Shown here one piece after another: positions 1-7,867 of a DNA stretch of 64,000 bases (the first letter of the stretch is position 1; every line of letters starts with the position of its first letter). The position numbers were made by a program, and so were the translations under genes. Origin of the DNA: Methylotenera sp. (lineage in GTDB: Bacteria > Pseudomonadota > Gammaproteobacteria > Burkholderiales > Methylophilaceae); contig NZ_JAQSCU010000013.1 of assembly GCF_029945535.1 (NCBI RefSeq), forward strand, positions 559,522-623,521, given 5' to 3'. Under the pieces are notes generated by a model. The model saw only the letters and a list, made by a program, of their open reading frames with translations, ran no database searches and was not told the DNA's origin.

Positions 1-2
1 CA

Positions 3-533
3 ACCCATGGCCATGAAAATGCGTTAAAAATAGCCCGTGATGATTTGCAATTGTTTAGAGATAGCCATCATGCTCTGGTGATTGGTAATAGTGAAATGCC
101 AGGTGTTTTCTTTGAAAACCTTAGGCTTGCTTACTATAGTGAGTTGGATGGGCATAAAAAGAATTTGGAATTTATTAATCTAGCGGAGAAAACTCTCAGT
201 GCTTATGAGGCTAATTACCGCACGGCACAAGGCTTGCTAGATGAGTTGGGCTTGCTGGCGATGCCGATAGTAAAGCTGCTAAATCAAATAACGCTGGTGT
301 ATGAAAATGAATCTAAAGCATTTGTTAAGCTAGAGCAAAAAAAGCGCCGCTATTTAATGAACGACATTCAGAGTATTGCAAAACAAGCCAAAATTGTTGC
401 TGTCAACGCACAGATTTCTGCTGCGCGCGCTGGTGAAATCGGGCGCGAGTTTTCAGTGGTGGCAACTGAACTGACACATATTACTGAGAAAATTGATTCT
501 TTAGTTAAAACTGCGCTATCAGACTTTAGTTAG
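3..533 (+). CDS. MCP-like signalling protein, C-terminal part (5' partial)
   Basis: The frame is open from base 3 to the stop at 533, so the gene begins outside the window; an internal TTG at 45 is not needed as a start. The last third (about 60 residues) matches the hairpin tip of methyl-accepting chemotaxis protein signalling domains: an IAKQAK..AVNAQISAARAGEIGREFSVVA segment aligns with the family's IA.QTNLLALNAAIEAARAGE.GRGFAVVA. This tip contacts CheA/CheW in typical receptors. The protein stops about 20 residues after the tip, so the long descending helix with the second methylation region is absent. It may be a short soluble or atypical receptor, or a remnant. The upstream part is helical and unrecognised. 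Confident on the MCP-like tip, uncertain on function. Confidence 0.7.
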   Translation, partial: THGHENALKIARDDLQLFRDSHHALVIGNSEMPGVFFENLRLAYYSELDGHKKNLEFINLAEKTLSAYEANYRTAQGLLDELGLLAMPIVKLLNQITLVYENESKAFVKLEQKKRRYLMNDIQSIAKQAKIVAVNAQISAARAGEIGREFSVVATELTHITEKIDSLVKTALSDFS

Positions 534-722
534 TAGAATACAATTTAAAAGCTGAGTTACAGATTAGATGGGGTGTTTTTAATGCATTTATGTGATGGTG
601 CATGGTTATTTTTTAAAGTATAAATCCGCCCTTTATTGGGGCAAGTATAGGCTCTTAATTTTTCTATTTTTACTTTCTGATACATTTTCACGAAGTAACT
701 TTTACACTAAAAACGTTCAGTT

Positions 723-797
723 CGTCATTCTGAGCGTAGCGAATAATCCATGCAAACTATTGATATGGCTGGATTCTTCGTTGCGATCAGAATGACG
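723..797. repeat. GTCATTCTGAGC-type palindromic repeat, copy 1
   Basis: This 75-bp element begins CGTCATTCTGAG and ends with the inverted CAGAATGACG. An internal GGATTCTTCG is mirrored by GCGAATAATCC. It sits in the 403-bp gap between the MCP-like gene (ends 533) and mutL (937). A second copy of the same family lies at 4407-4486. The ends and internal arms match a common class of dispersed intergenic palindromes in proteobacteria. The rest of the gap (534-722 and 798-904) shows no convincing gene; a weak GCCC/GGGC hairpin lies near 629-643. Confidence 0.8.
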
Positions 798-904
798 GTT
801 TTTAGCTTTTTTGTTTAAAATTGAACTATTTATTTTTTCGTACAAAGGTCTCTTCCTAGAATAGTTAAATCAACGTTATTAAAGCAAAGTTCCTAAAGCA
901 AGGT

Positions 905-936
905 AAAATATAGTTATCAAAAAATAACTATATTTT
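905..936 (+). promoter_or_regulatory. Perfect 13-bp inverted repeat abutting the mutL start
   Basis: Arms 905-917 (AAAATATAGTTAT) and 924-936 (ATAACTATATTTT) are exact reverse complements around a 6-nt loop. The second arm ends on the base before the mutL ATG at 937. No Shine-Dalgarno sequence lies in the usual window because the hairpin occupies it. The nearest candidate, AAGG at about 900-903, would come close to the ATG only if the hairpin folds. It could tune translation, or act as an operator at DNA level. Confidence 0.6.
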
Positions 937-2820
937 ATGGCGCTCATTCACTTACTCCCAGATCAACTCATCAGCCAAATCGCCGCAGGCGAAGTAGTAG
1001 AGCGCCCTGCATCCGCACTCAAAGAGCTGCTAGAAAACAGCTTGGATGCTGGCAGTACTGAAATATCCGTGTCTTTAGTGCAAGGTGGCGTTAAGCAGCT
1101 ACGGGTGGCAGACAATGGTAATGGCATTGCGCAGGAAGACTTAGCCATGGCGCTGACGCGACATGCAACTAGTAAAATTGCTAGCTTAGATGACTTGGAA
1201 GCTGTCGCAAGTTTAGGTTTTCGTGGTGAAGCCTTAGCGAGTATTGCCTCTGTTTCACGTACGCAAATCAGTAGTCGCGCACTTGATACAAAACATGCTT
1301 GGCGTATTGCTTCGAATGGTAGCGAGATTTCACCAATCGAACCAACCGCTTTAGATGCGGGTACGATTATTGAAGTTGATGATTTATATTTCAACACGCC
1401 TGCGCGCCGTAAATTTTTAAAAACTGAAGGTACAGAGTTTGGTCATTGCGAAGCTGCATTCAATCGCGTGGTGCTTTCTCGCCCAGACGTGGCTTTTATG
1501 TTGCAACACAATGGCAGGGCACTTAGCCGCTATGCAGTCAGCGAGCCAACTAAGCGCTTTGGTGAAGTTTTAGGTGCAGATTTCGCTGCTGAAACAATCG
1601 CCGTAGATGAATCGGCAGCAGGTTTGCGCATATGGGGCGTAGTCGCCAAGCCAACTTTTAATCGCAACAAAAGCGATACGCAATATGTGTACGTGAATGG
1701 TCGTTTTGTCCGTGATAAACTCATTTCACACGCCATACGCCAAGCGTATCAAGATGTTTTGCATCATGATAGGCATCCTGCATTTGTGTTGTTTTTAGAG
1801 TTAGACCCTAATTTGGTCGATGTGAACGTACATCCAGCTAAAACCGAAGTTAGATTTAGGGATGGACAAGCTATCCATCGCTTTATTTTCCACTCGCTAC
1901 ACAAAGCGCTAGCTTCACCCACGGGCGTTTCAAATGCTAGCACGGCCAATCAAGCGGCTTACAATCCGTTTGGGGGTCAAAATGCCAACTCACCGAGTTA
2001 CTCAGCAAGCCCTTATCCGCAATATCAGGCGCAAATCAATCTAAGTGCTAACGAACCTAGTAGCTTCTATCAAACACTATTTAGTAGTAATAATGCGCAA
2101 AACTATTCAAATAGTTCATTAAGTAATGCACCCTTGCAGAGCCATAGGGACGGGCTTGATAGTGGTAATGCTTTTATTAATGACGCCAATGAAAATTATG
2201 CGCAGAATGATTTTCCACTAGGCTTTGCTGTGGCACAAATTCATGGTGTTTACGTCTTGGCGCAGAATGCGCAAGGTTTAGTCGTAGTCGATATGCATGC
2301 CGCACACGAGCGCATTATGTACGAGCAGCTTAAAAATGCGCTCGACGGTAAAGATGGACATAATAAAACCGTTGCTATGCAACCTTTGTTATTGCCCGTG
2401 AGCTTTAATGCTGACAGGTTAGAAGTGGCTACAGTACAAGAGGCCTTGGCAAGTAACGATGGTAGTCTGCAACAGTTAGGATTCGATATCGCCATAATAT
2501 CTCCCACCACTTTAGCTGTACGCGCTGTACCAACCATGCTGCAAGAAGCTGATGCCGTGACTTTAGCGCGAGATGTATTACGCGACCTACGCGAATACGG
2601 CGCCTCAAGAGCACTTACAGAGCGCCGCAACGAGTTATTAGGCACAATGGCATGTCATGCAGCCGTACGCGCCAATCGTAGCCTGACGATTCCTGAAATG
2701 AATGCTTTATTGCGAGACATGGAAGCTACAGAAAGAAGCGGTATGTGCAATCACGGTCGTCCGACTTGGTTTCAAGTGAGTATGAGTGACTTGGATAAGA
2801 TGTTTATGCGGGGTAAATAA
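937..2820 (+). CDS. mutL: DNA mismatch repair protein MutL (endonuclease type)
   Basis: MutL couples MutS mismatch recognition to strand removal. The N-terminal GHKL ATPase has motif I (VVERPASALKELLENSLDAG, residues about 21-40), motif II (DNGNGI) and motif III (GFRGEALASI). A Ser/Asn/Gln-rich linker spans about 330-430. The C-terminal domain carries DMHAAHERIMYE, fitting the DQHA(x)2E(x)4E metal-binding endonuclease motif, plus ACHAAVRA and CNHGRP. This points to a nicking MutL of the kind used in bacteria lacking MutH, unlike the E. coli protein. Length, 627 aa, is normal. The ATG at 937 gives the standard N-terminus. It is followed 2 nt later by the next gene and then miaA, so the three are probably co-transcribed. 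Confidence 0.97.
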   Translation: MALIHLLPDQLISQIAAGEVVERPASALKELLENSLDAGSTEISVSLVQGGVKQLRVADNGNGIAQEDLAMALTRHATSKIASLDDLEAVASLGFRGEALASIASVSRTQISSRALDTKHAWRIASNGSEISPIEPTALDAGTIIEVDDLYFNTPARRKFLKTEGTEFGHCEAAFNRVVLSRPDVAFMLQHNGRALSRYAVSEPTKRFGEVLGADFAAETIAVDESAAGLRIWGVVAKPTFNRNKSDTQYVYVNGRFVRDKLISHAIRQAYQDVLHHDRHPAFVLFLELDPNLVDVNVHPAKTEVRFRDGQAIHRFIFHSLHKALASPTGVSNASTANQAAYNPFGGQNANSPSYSASPYPQYQAQINLSANEPSSFYQTLFSSNNAQNYSNSSLSNAPLQSHRDGLDSGNAFINDANENYAQNDFPLGFAVAQIHGVYVLAQNAQGLVVVDMHAAHERIMYEQLKNALDGKDGHNKTVAMQPLLLPVSFNADRLEVATVQEALASNDGSLQQLGFDIAIISPTTLAVRAVPTMLQEADAVTLARDVLRDLREYGASRALTERRNELLGTMACHAAVRANRSLTIPEMNALLRDMEATERSGMCNHGRPTWFQVSMSDLDKMFMRGK

Positions 2821-2822
2821 CA

Positions 2823-3434
2823 GTGCGTCAACAAGGCAAAATTTTCAAATGGGTAGATTCTAAAGGTTATGGATTTATATCTGCAGACGGTTCTGCGGAG
2901 CAAGTATTTGTTCATATTAGCGCCTTTCCTAAAGGCCTAACACGCCCAGTTATTGGAGAGGTTGTTACATTTGAAGTAGCTAAAGATGCATCAAAAGGTT
3001 TGCAGGCATATAACGTTTTATATCTTAATCGAGTAGTTCATGCGCAGCCTAGAGTTAAGGCTAAGATTGTAAAAAGAGAGAAAAATTACAGTGTAATTAT
3101 CATCGTTTTGCTAATGGTATTTTGTAGCTTACCGTTATATCAGTTTTATAAAAGGGTTTCTAGAGTTGATTCGGGTCTGCAAAAAACTACTGAATATACT
3201 AATTCCATTGAAGCTGCTAAAGAAGTTAAGCCTAAACCATTTTTACTTAACACAGAAAATTCTAGCCACAACATTTCTATTAATAGCAACCACTTCCAAT
3301 GTACTGGGAAGTCACGATGCAATGAAATGACTTCATGTGATGAAGCAATGTTTTATTTGTCGCACTGTCCCGGAACTATAACAGATGGAGACGGTGATGG
3401 AATTCCATGCGAGGATCAATGGTGTGGACATTAA
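2823..3434 (+). CDS. Cold-shock domain protein with membrane helix and C-terminal excalibur domain
   Basis: The start is GTG, 2 nt after the mutL stop, with a G-rich stretch (GCGGGG) upstream. Residues 1-67 form a cold-shock domain with RNP1 (KGYGFI) and RNP2 (VFVHIS), a single-stranded nucleic-acid binding fold. A transmembrane segment follows at about 88-108. The C-terminus is an excalibur-type Ca-binding module: several Cys and DGDGDGIPCEDQWC. The expected topology is nucleic-acid domain in the cytoplasm and Ca/Cys module in the periplasm. It interrupts the common mutL-miaA pairing and overlaps the start of miaA. Function is unknown; domain calls are firm. Confidence 0.85.
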   Translation: MRQQGKIFKWVDSKGYGFISADGSAEQVFVHISAFPKGLTRPVIGEVVTFEVAKDASKGLQAYNVLYLNRVVHAQPRVKAKIVKREKNYSVIIIVLLMVFCSLPLYQFYKRVSRVDSGLQKTTEYTNSIEAAKEVKPKPFLLNTENSSHNISINSNHFQCTGKSRCNEMTSCDEAMFYLSHCPGTITDGDGDGIPCEDQWCGH

Positions 3435-4365
3435 GCCTTTAGCAGTTTTTCTAATGGGTCCAACTGCCAGCGGCAAGACGGGGGCTGCTGTTGACCTTAT
3501 CTCAAAGCTGCCTGTTGAAATCATCAGTGTGGATTCTGCTTTGGTGTTCAAAGATATGAACATCGGTACAGCCAAACCTGATGTTGCAACGCTGGCAAAG
3601 GCGCCACATCATTTAATCGACATTATTGAGCCTACCAGTGCTTATTCTGCAGCGAATTTTAGAAATGATGCTTTGCGTTTAATGGCGGATATAACCTCGC
3701 GCGGCAAGATTCCATTATTGGTCGGCGGTACGATGTTGTACTTTAAGGCCTTGCAAGAGGGTTTGAGTGGCTTGCCAGAAGCGAACCAAGAAGTTCGTGC
3801 GCGGCTTGATAAGCGTGCGGCTTTTATAGGTTGGCCTGCCATGCATGAGAAGTTAGCTTTGGTTGACCCTGTGACTGCTGCGAGATTAGAGCCTAACGAC
3901 ACTCAGCGTATTCAGCGCGCTTTGGAGGTGTTTGAGCTGACAGGCGAAGCGATGTCTGTGCTTTATGCGAAACAAACGAGTGAGGTTTTGCCTTATCAAT
4001 TGCTTAAAATCGCCTTAGTGCCTAGCGAGCGCAAGGTTCTGCACGAACGTATTGCGATTAGATTCGACCAGATGCTCAAAGATGGTTTTGTGGATGAAGT
4101 GAAGACGCTGATAGCAAAGTATCCATCATTAACACCAGAGTCGACCTCTATGCGTTGTGTTGGTTATAGGCAAGCTTTGGAGCATCTTGCTGGTGAATAT
4201 GATTTAGCTGAATTGCGAGATAGGGGCATATTTGCCACACGTCAATTAGCGAAACGTCAGCTTACTTGGCTGCGCGGCATGGATGATAATGTTGAGTTGG
4301 ATTGCTTGAATCCGCAATTGAATGAATTGGTATTTAATGAAATAAATCAATTTATTAAGGGTTAA
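3397..4365 (+). CDS. miaA: tRNA dimethylallyltransferase MiaA
   Basis: MiaA transfers dimethylallyl to N6 of A37 in tRNAs reading UNN codons. The P-loop GPTASGKT comes early, followed by DSALVF (substrate Asp), GGTMLYFKAL, the RIQRALEV stretch and SMRCVGYRQ, all typical of the family; the full protein is about 320 aa. The start is ambiguous. ATG 3397 has GGAG 6 nt upstream (chosen here); GTG 3424 has GAGG 9 nt upstream and overlaps the previous gene by only 11 nt; ATG 3385 lacks a clear ribosome site. All three give a good MiaA. It overlaps the excalibur gene, implying translational coupling. hfq, often next to miaA, is not here. Confidence 0.95.
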   Translation: MEFHARINGVDIKPLAVFLMGPTASGKTGAAVDLISKLPVEIISVDSALVFKDMNIGTAKPDVATLAKAPHHLIDIIEPTSAYSAANFRNDALRLMADITSRGKIPLLVGGTMLYFKALQEGLSGLPEANQEVRARLDKRAAFIGWPAMHEKLALVDPVTAARLEPNDTQRIQRALEVFELTGEAMSVLYAKQTSEVLPYQLLKIALVPSERKVLHERIAIRFDQMLKDGFVDEVKTLIAKYPSLTPESTSMRCVGYRQALEHLAGEYDLAELRDRGIFATRQLAKRQLTWLRGMDDNVELDCLNPQLNELVFNEINQFIKG

Positions 4366-4406
4366 ATTTAATAAATTACATTAGATATTTAAATTTATCT
4401 TTATTC

Positions 4407-4486
4407 GTCATTCTGAGTATAGCGAAGAATCCAGCTTTTTGAAATTAACCAATAGTGCATGGATTCTTCGCTGCGCTCAGAATGAC
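4407..4486. repeat. GTCATTCTGAG-type palindromic repeat, copy 2, between convergent genes
   Basis: GTCATTCTGAG at the left end is inverted at the right end as CTCAGAATGAC, with nested AGCGAAGAATCC / GGATTCTTCGCT arms, so the transcript of either strand folds into a long hairpin. It lies between the converging 3' ends of miaA (4365) and dapC (4492) and could serve as a bidirectional transcription stop, although no long T-run follows. It belongs to the same family as 723-797. Confidence 0.85.
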
Positions 4487-4491
4487 AGCTG

Positions 4492-5676
4492 TTAAATGCT
4501 TTGCATACGTTTTGCCGCTTCAATACATTCATCATGCGATGCAACCAAGGCCATGCGAATAAAATTTTCACCTGGGTTTAATCCGTGCGCTTCACGTGCC
4601 AAATAGCTGCCTGGCAATACCGTAATATTCAAATCACGATACAGTTTTACTGCTAGCTCCGTGTCGCTTTGTTTACTTTTCGCCCATAGATAAAATGCGG
4701 CATCTGGCAATTCAACGTCTAATACGTTATTTAGCAGCGGTGTCACCACATTGAATTTAGCTGCATAAAGTGTACGGTTCTCAATGACATGCGCTTCATC
4801 ACTCCACGCGGCGATAGATGCGGCTTGCACTGCTGGATTCATCGCACAGCCATGATAAGTACGGAATAGCGTGAACTTCTCAATGATTTTTTCATCGCCA
4901 GCAACAAAGCCTGAGCGCATTCCAGGTACGTTTGAGCGTTTAGAAAGTGAGCTGAAAATTACTAAGTTTCTGTAATCTCTACCTAGCTTGTGAGCGGCTT
5001 GTAGCGCGCCTAGAGGCGGGTTCGCTTCATCAAAATAAATCTCTGAATAACATTCATCTGCCGCAATCACAAAGCCATATTTATCAGACAGTTCAAATAT
5101 GTTTTTCCATTGCGCCAATGACATTACTTTGCCAGAAGGATTGCCCGGACTGCATACAAATACCAGTTGTGTGCGTTTTAGCACATCCTCTGGCACGCTA
5201 TCAAAGTCCATAGCATGTTGATTTTCCGGCAAGGTGTTAAGAAAATAAGGTTGAGCACCAGCAAGAAATGCTGCGCCTTCGTATATCTGATAAAACGGAT
5301 TAGGTGAAATGACAACTGGATTTGGTTTGGTGTTATCAATAATCACCTGTGCAAAAGCAAATAGCGCTTCACGGCTGCCTGTCACTGGCAAAATCGCAGT
5401 TTCAGGATTAAGTGCAGGTACGCCATAACGGCGTGTAATCCAATTAGAAATCGCTTCACGTAGCGCTAAAGAGCCCACTGTTGTAGGGTAACTAGCTAAA
5501 CCTGCTAAATTGTTTACCAGTGCGTCTTTAATGAGCTGTGGCGTGGCGTGTTTAGGCTCGCCTATCGATAGATTAATGGCAGAATAGCTTGGATTAGGTG
5601 TAATGCCTTTAAATAAATCGCGCAAGCGTTGAAAAGGGTAGGGCTGGAGTAAATTTAAGTTTGGATTCATAGGCAA
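4492..5676 (-). CDS. dapC: Succinyldiaminopimelate aminotransferase (DapC type)
   Basis: This fold-type I PLP aminotransferase most resembles the DapC branch. DapC makes N-succinyl-LL-2,6-diaminopimelate for lysine and peptidoglycan. Features: the N-terminal NLLQPYPFQRL / LSIGEPKH motif, CSPGNPSG, the ADECYSEIYF Asp-Tyr pair that holds the cofactor, and SSLSKRSNVPGMRSGF with the Schiff-base lysine near residue 246. Length is 394 aa. The start is ATG 5676; a second Met 6 nt on is possible. It is a monocistronic minus-strand gene whose 3' end abuts a palindromic repeat. The specific substrate is inferred from resemblance; other class I aminotransferases are possible. Confidence 0.85.
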   Translation of the reverse strand: MPMNPNLNLLQPYPFQRLRDLFKGITPNPSYSAINLSIGEPKHATPQLIKDALVNNLAGLASYPTTVGSLALREAISNWITRRYGVPALNPETAILPVTGSREALFAFAQVIIDNTKPNPVVISPNPFYQIYEGAAFLAGAQPYFLNTLPENQHAMDFDSVPEDVLKRTQLVFVCSPGNPSGKVMSLAQWKNIFELSDKYGFVIAADECYSEIYFDEANPPLGALQAAHKLGRDYRNLVIFSSLSKRSNVPGMRSGFVAGDEKIIEKFTLFRTYHGCAMNPAVQAASIAAWSDEAHVIENRTLYAAKFNVVTPLLNNVLDVELPDAAFYLWAKSKQSDTELAVKLYRDLNITVLPGSYLAREAHGLNPGENFIRMALVASHDECIEAAKRMQSI

Positions 5677-5782
5677 TATTGTAAACTAGCCGCCCAAGTA
5701 CTGGTAATTTTAAGTCGCAAAAATTTAAGTCGTAAAATTGATGTTGTTCACATAAGTAAAAATTAATAAAGTTGAGAATAAA

Positions 5783-6688
5783 ATGCATGTCAATAACCCA
5801 AAGCCATTAGCCAAGAGCGCACTACTTAATAGCAGCAGTCTGTTATTAGCTGCGGTATGTTGGGGAGTGGTTTGGTATCCATATCGAATTTTGGCGAATG
5901 CTGGCGTCGCGGCAGTGGCATCGAGTTTTTACTGCTATTCAACAGTGCTGATTTTAGCGGGTATTGTATGTATAAAGCATTGGCGCGGCATTTTTAAGTT
6001 GCCGGTGAGCATTCTTTGGCTGAGTCTAACTGCAGGCTGGACTAATCTCGCTTATGTACTTGCTGTGATAGATGGCGAGGTAATGCGTGTGATGCTGTTA
6101 TTTTATCTATCGCCATTATGGACCTTGATACTTGCCCACTTTTGGCTTAAAGAGCGTATTGATAAACGCGGCTTAATGATTATGGCTTTATCGCTAACGG
6201 GGGCATTTATTATGTTGTCTGACTTAACAGGCAAATCCAGCGCCTGGCCATTACCTAGAAACACTGCAGAGTGGTTTGCATTAACCTCGGGTATTGCGTT
6301 TGCTATAAGCAATGTGATTACTAGAAAGTCTACGCACTTAACCATCCGTAGTAAGTCCTTTGCGGTATGGGCGGGGGTGTTCTTAATTGCGATTCTAGCG
6401 ATGCCGTTTGTGAACGAAACGATTCCATCACCAAGCTTTTTTAGCTTAAATGATGGCTTAGTGATATTAGCGATTGCCCTGTCATTAATTGCCGCAACTT
6501 TGCTAACGCAATACGGCATTACTCAAATGCCAGCCACGCGCGCTTCCGTATTGTTTTTGTTTGAGTTGGTCGTTGCTGCAATTACTTCTTATTTTCTAGC
6601 ACATGAAACTATGGAAATAAACGAATGGATAGGCGGCAGCTTAATTGCAGCCGCCTCAATATTTGCGGCGTTGAATCATCATGATTAG
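5783..6688 (+). CDS. EamA/DMT-superfamily inner-membrane transporter
   Basis: A hydrophobic protein of 301 aa with about ten predicted membrane helices in two EamA-like halves. The second half has TQYGITQMPATRASVLFLFELVVAA, typical of drug/metabolite transporters. The substrate cannot be read from the sequence; relatives move amino acids, sugars or metabolites. It stands alone between divergent dapC and convergent pilU, only 12 bp from the pilU stop. Confidence 0.85.
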   Translation: MHVNNPKPLAKSALLNSSSLLLAAVCWGVVWYPYRILANAGVAAVASSFYCYSTVLILAGIVCIKHWRGIFKLPVSILWLSLTAGWTNLAYVLAVIDGEVMRVMLLFYLSPLWTLILAHFWLKERIDKRGLMIMALSLTGAFIMLSDLTGKSSAWPLPRNTAEWFALTSGIAFAISNVITRKSTHLTIRSKSFAVWAGVFLIAILAMPFVNETIPSPSFFSLNDGLVILAIALSLIAATLLTQYGITQMPATRASVLFLFELVVAAITSYFLAHETMEINEWIGGSLIAAASIFAALNHHD

Positions 6689-6700
6689 AAGCTGTGCCGA

Positions 6701-7795
6701 TTAACCAAAGCTAGAGTTACGATTACCTTCAGCAGCAAAGCGAATTTTTAGTGATAAATCGTTACGAGAATCTGCATTTGATAGTGCATTTTCCTCATCA
6801 ATCTTACCGTTGCTGAATAATCTGAATAAAGATTGATCAAAAGTGTTCATGCCGATGTCATTGCTATCAGCCATTGTGTCTTTCATATCGCCCATTTTTT
6901 GCTTTTGAATAAGCTCTGAAATGTACGGTGTGTTAATCATGACCTCAGTCGCGGCAACACGTTTGCTGAGTTTGCCAGGAATAAGGCGCTGCGAAACAAT
7001 AGACACCAAATTCATTGATAAGCCAAGCAAAAGGCCCGCTCTAGCGTCTTCTGGGAAGAATGAAATGATGCGCTCAAGCGCTTGGTTGGCGTTGTTGGCA
7101 TGCAATGTAGCAAGGCACAAATGGCCAGTTTCAGCATAAGCCATGGCATTTTTCATGCCGTCCATATCACGTACTTCACCAATTAAAATCACATCTGGCG
7201 CTTGGCGCATGGCATTTTTAAGGCCGTTTTCAAAAGAAAGTGTATCAATGCCAACTTCGCGTTGATCAACAACCGATTTTTTATGGGGGTGAATAAACTC
7301 AATGGGGTCTTCAAGTGTCAAAATATGACCGTTAGTTGTTGCATTACGATGATCAATCATAGAGGCTAGAGTAGTGGTTTTACCAGAACCCGTTGCTCCA
7401 ACTACTAAAATTAAGCCGCGCTTGCGTAAGATTAAATCTTTTAATACCGCAGGAAGCCCTAATGAATCTACTGATGGAATATCCGTTTTAATATGACGTA
7501 TCACCATGCCGACTTCACCGCGTTGCTTGAATACGTTGACGCGGAAGCGCCCAACGTCTTTCTTACTAATGGCAAAATTACATTCTAAAGTCGATTCAAA
7601 CTCTGTGATTTGATCTGCAGTCATCATCGAATAAGCGATTTCTTTAATCATTCCTGGGGTCATGATTTGGTTGTTGATAGGCAATGTGTCACCTTCAACT
7701 TCAATATGAATGATGGCGCCCGTACTAAAAAAGAGGTCGGAGCCTCCTTTATCCAGCATGAATTTTAAGATTGGACTGATATCGATTGCTGCCAT
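6701..7795 (-). CDS. pilU: Type IV pilus ATPase PilU
   Basis: PilU is an accessory retraction ATPase for twitching motility, acting on the cytoplasmic face with PilT. The protein has the PilU-like N-terminus (KGGSDLFFSTGA), Walker A GATGSGKTT (about residues 131-139), the Asp box around LTLEDPIEF, Walker B VILIGEVRD and the His box HLCLATLHANN. The extended acidic/Ser-rich C-terminus after DSNDIGMNTFDQ also favours PilU over PilT. Length is 364 aa. No pilT or other pilus gene is adjacent. Confidence 0.93.
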   Translation of the reverse strand: MAAIDISPILKFMLDKGGSDLFFSTGAIIHIEVEGDTLPINNQIMTPGMIKEIAYSMMTADQITEFESTLECNFAISKKDVGRFRVNVFKQRGEVGMVIRHIKTDIPSVDSLGLPAVLKDLILRKRGLILVVGATGSGKTTTLASMIDHRNATTNGHILTLEDPIEFIHPHKKSVVDQREVGIDTLSFENGLKNAMRQAPDVILIGEVRDMDGMKNAMAYAETGHLCLATLHANNANQALERIISFFPEDARAGLLLGLSMNLVSIVSQRLIPGKLSKRVAATEVMINTPYISELIQKQKMGDMKDTMADSNDIGMNTFDQSLFRLFSNGKIDEENALSNADSRNDLSLKIRFAAEGNRNSSFG

Positions 7796-7867
7796 AATTT
7801 AACCCTATTTATTTTTTTAATCATGAGTAAAAATGTTATGTGCGTGACTTTAGCATAAATTTTTACA

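Noticed and set aside
592-795. A 67-codon plus-strand frame in the gap before mutL
   Set aside because: Its second half is the palindromic repeat 723-797, it has no ribosome site, and the product lacks family resemblance.
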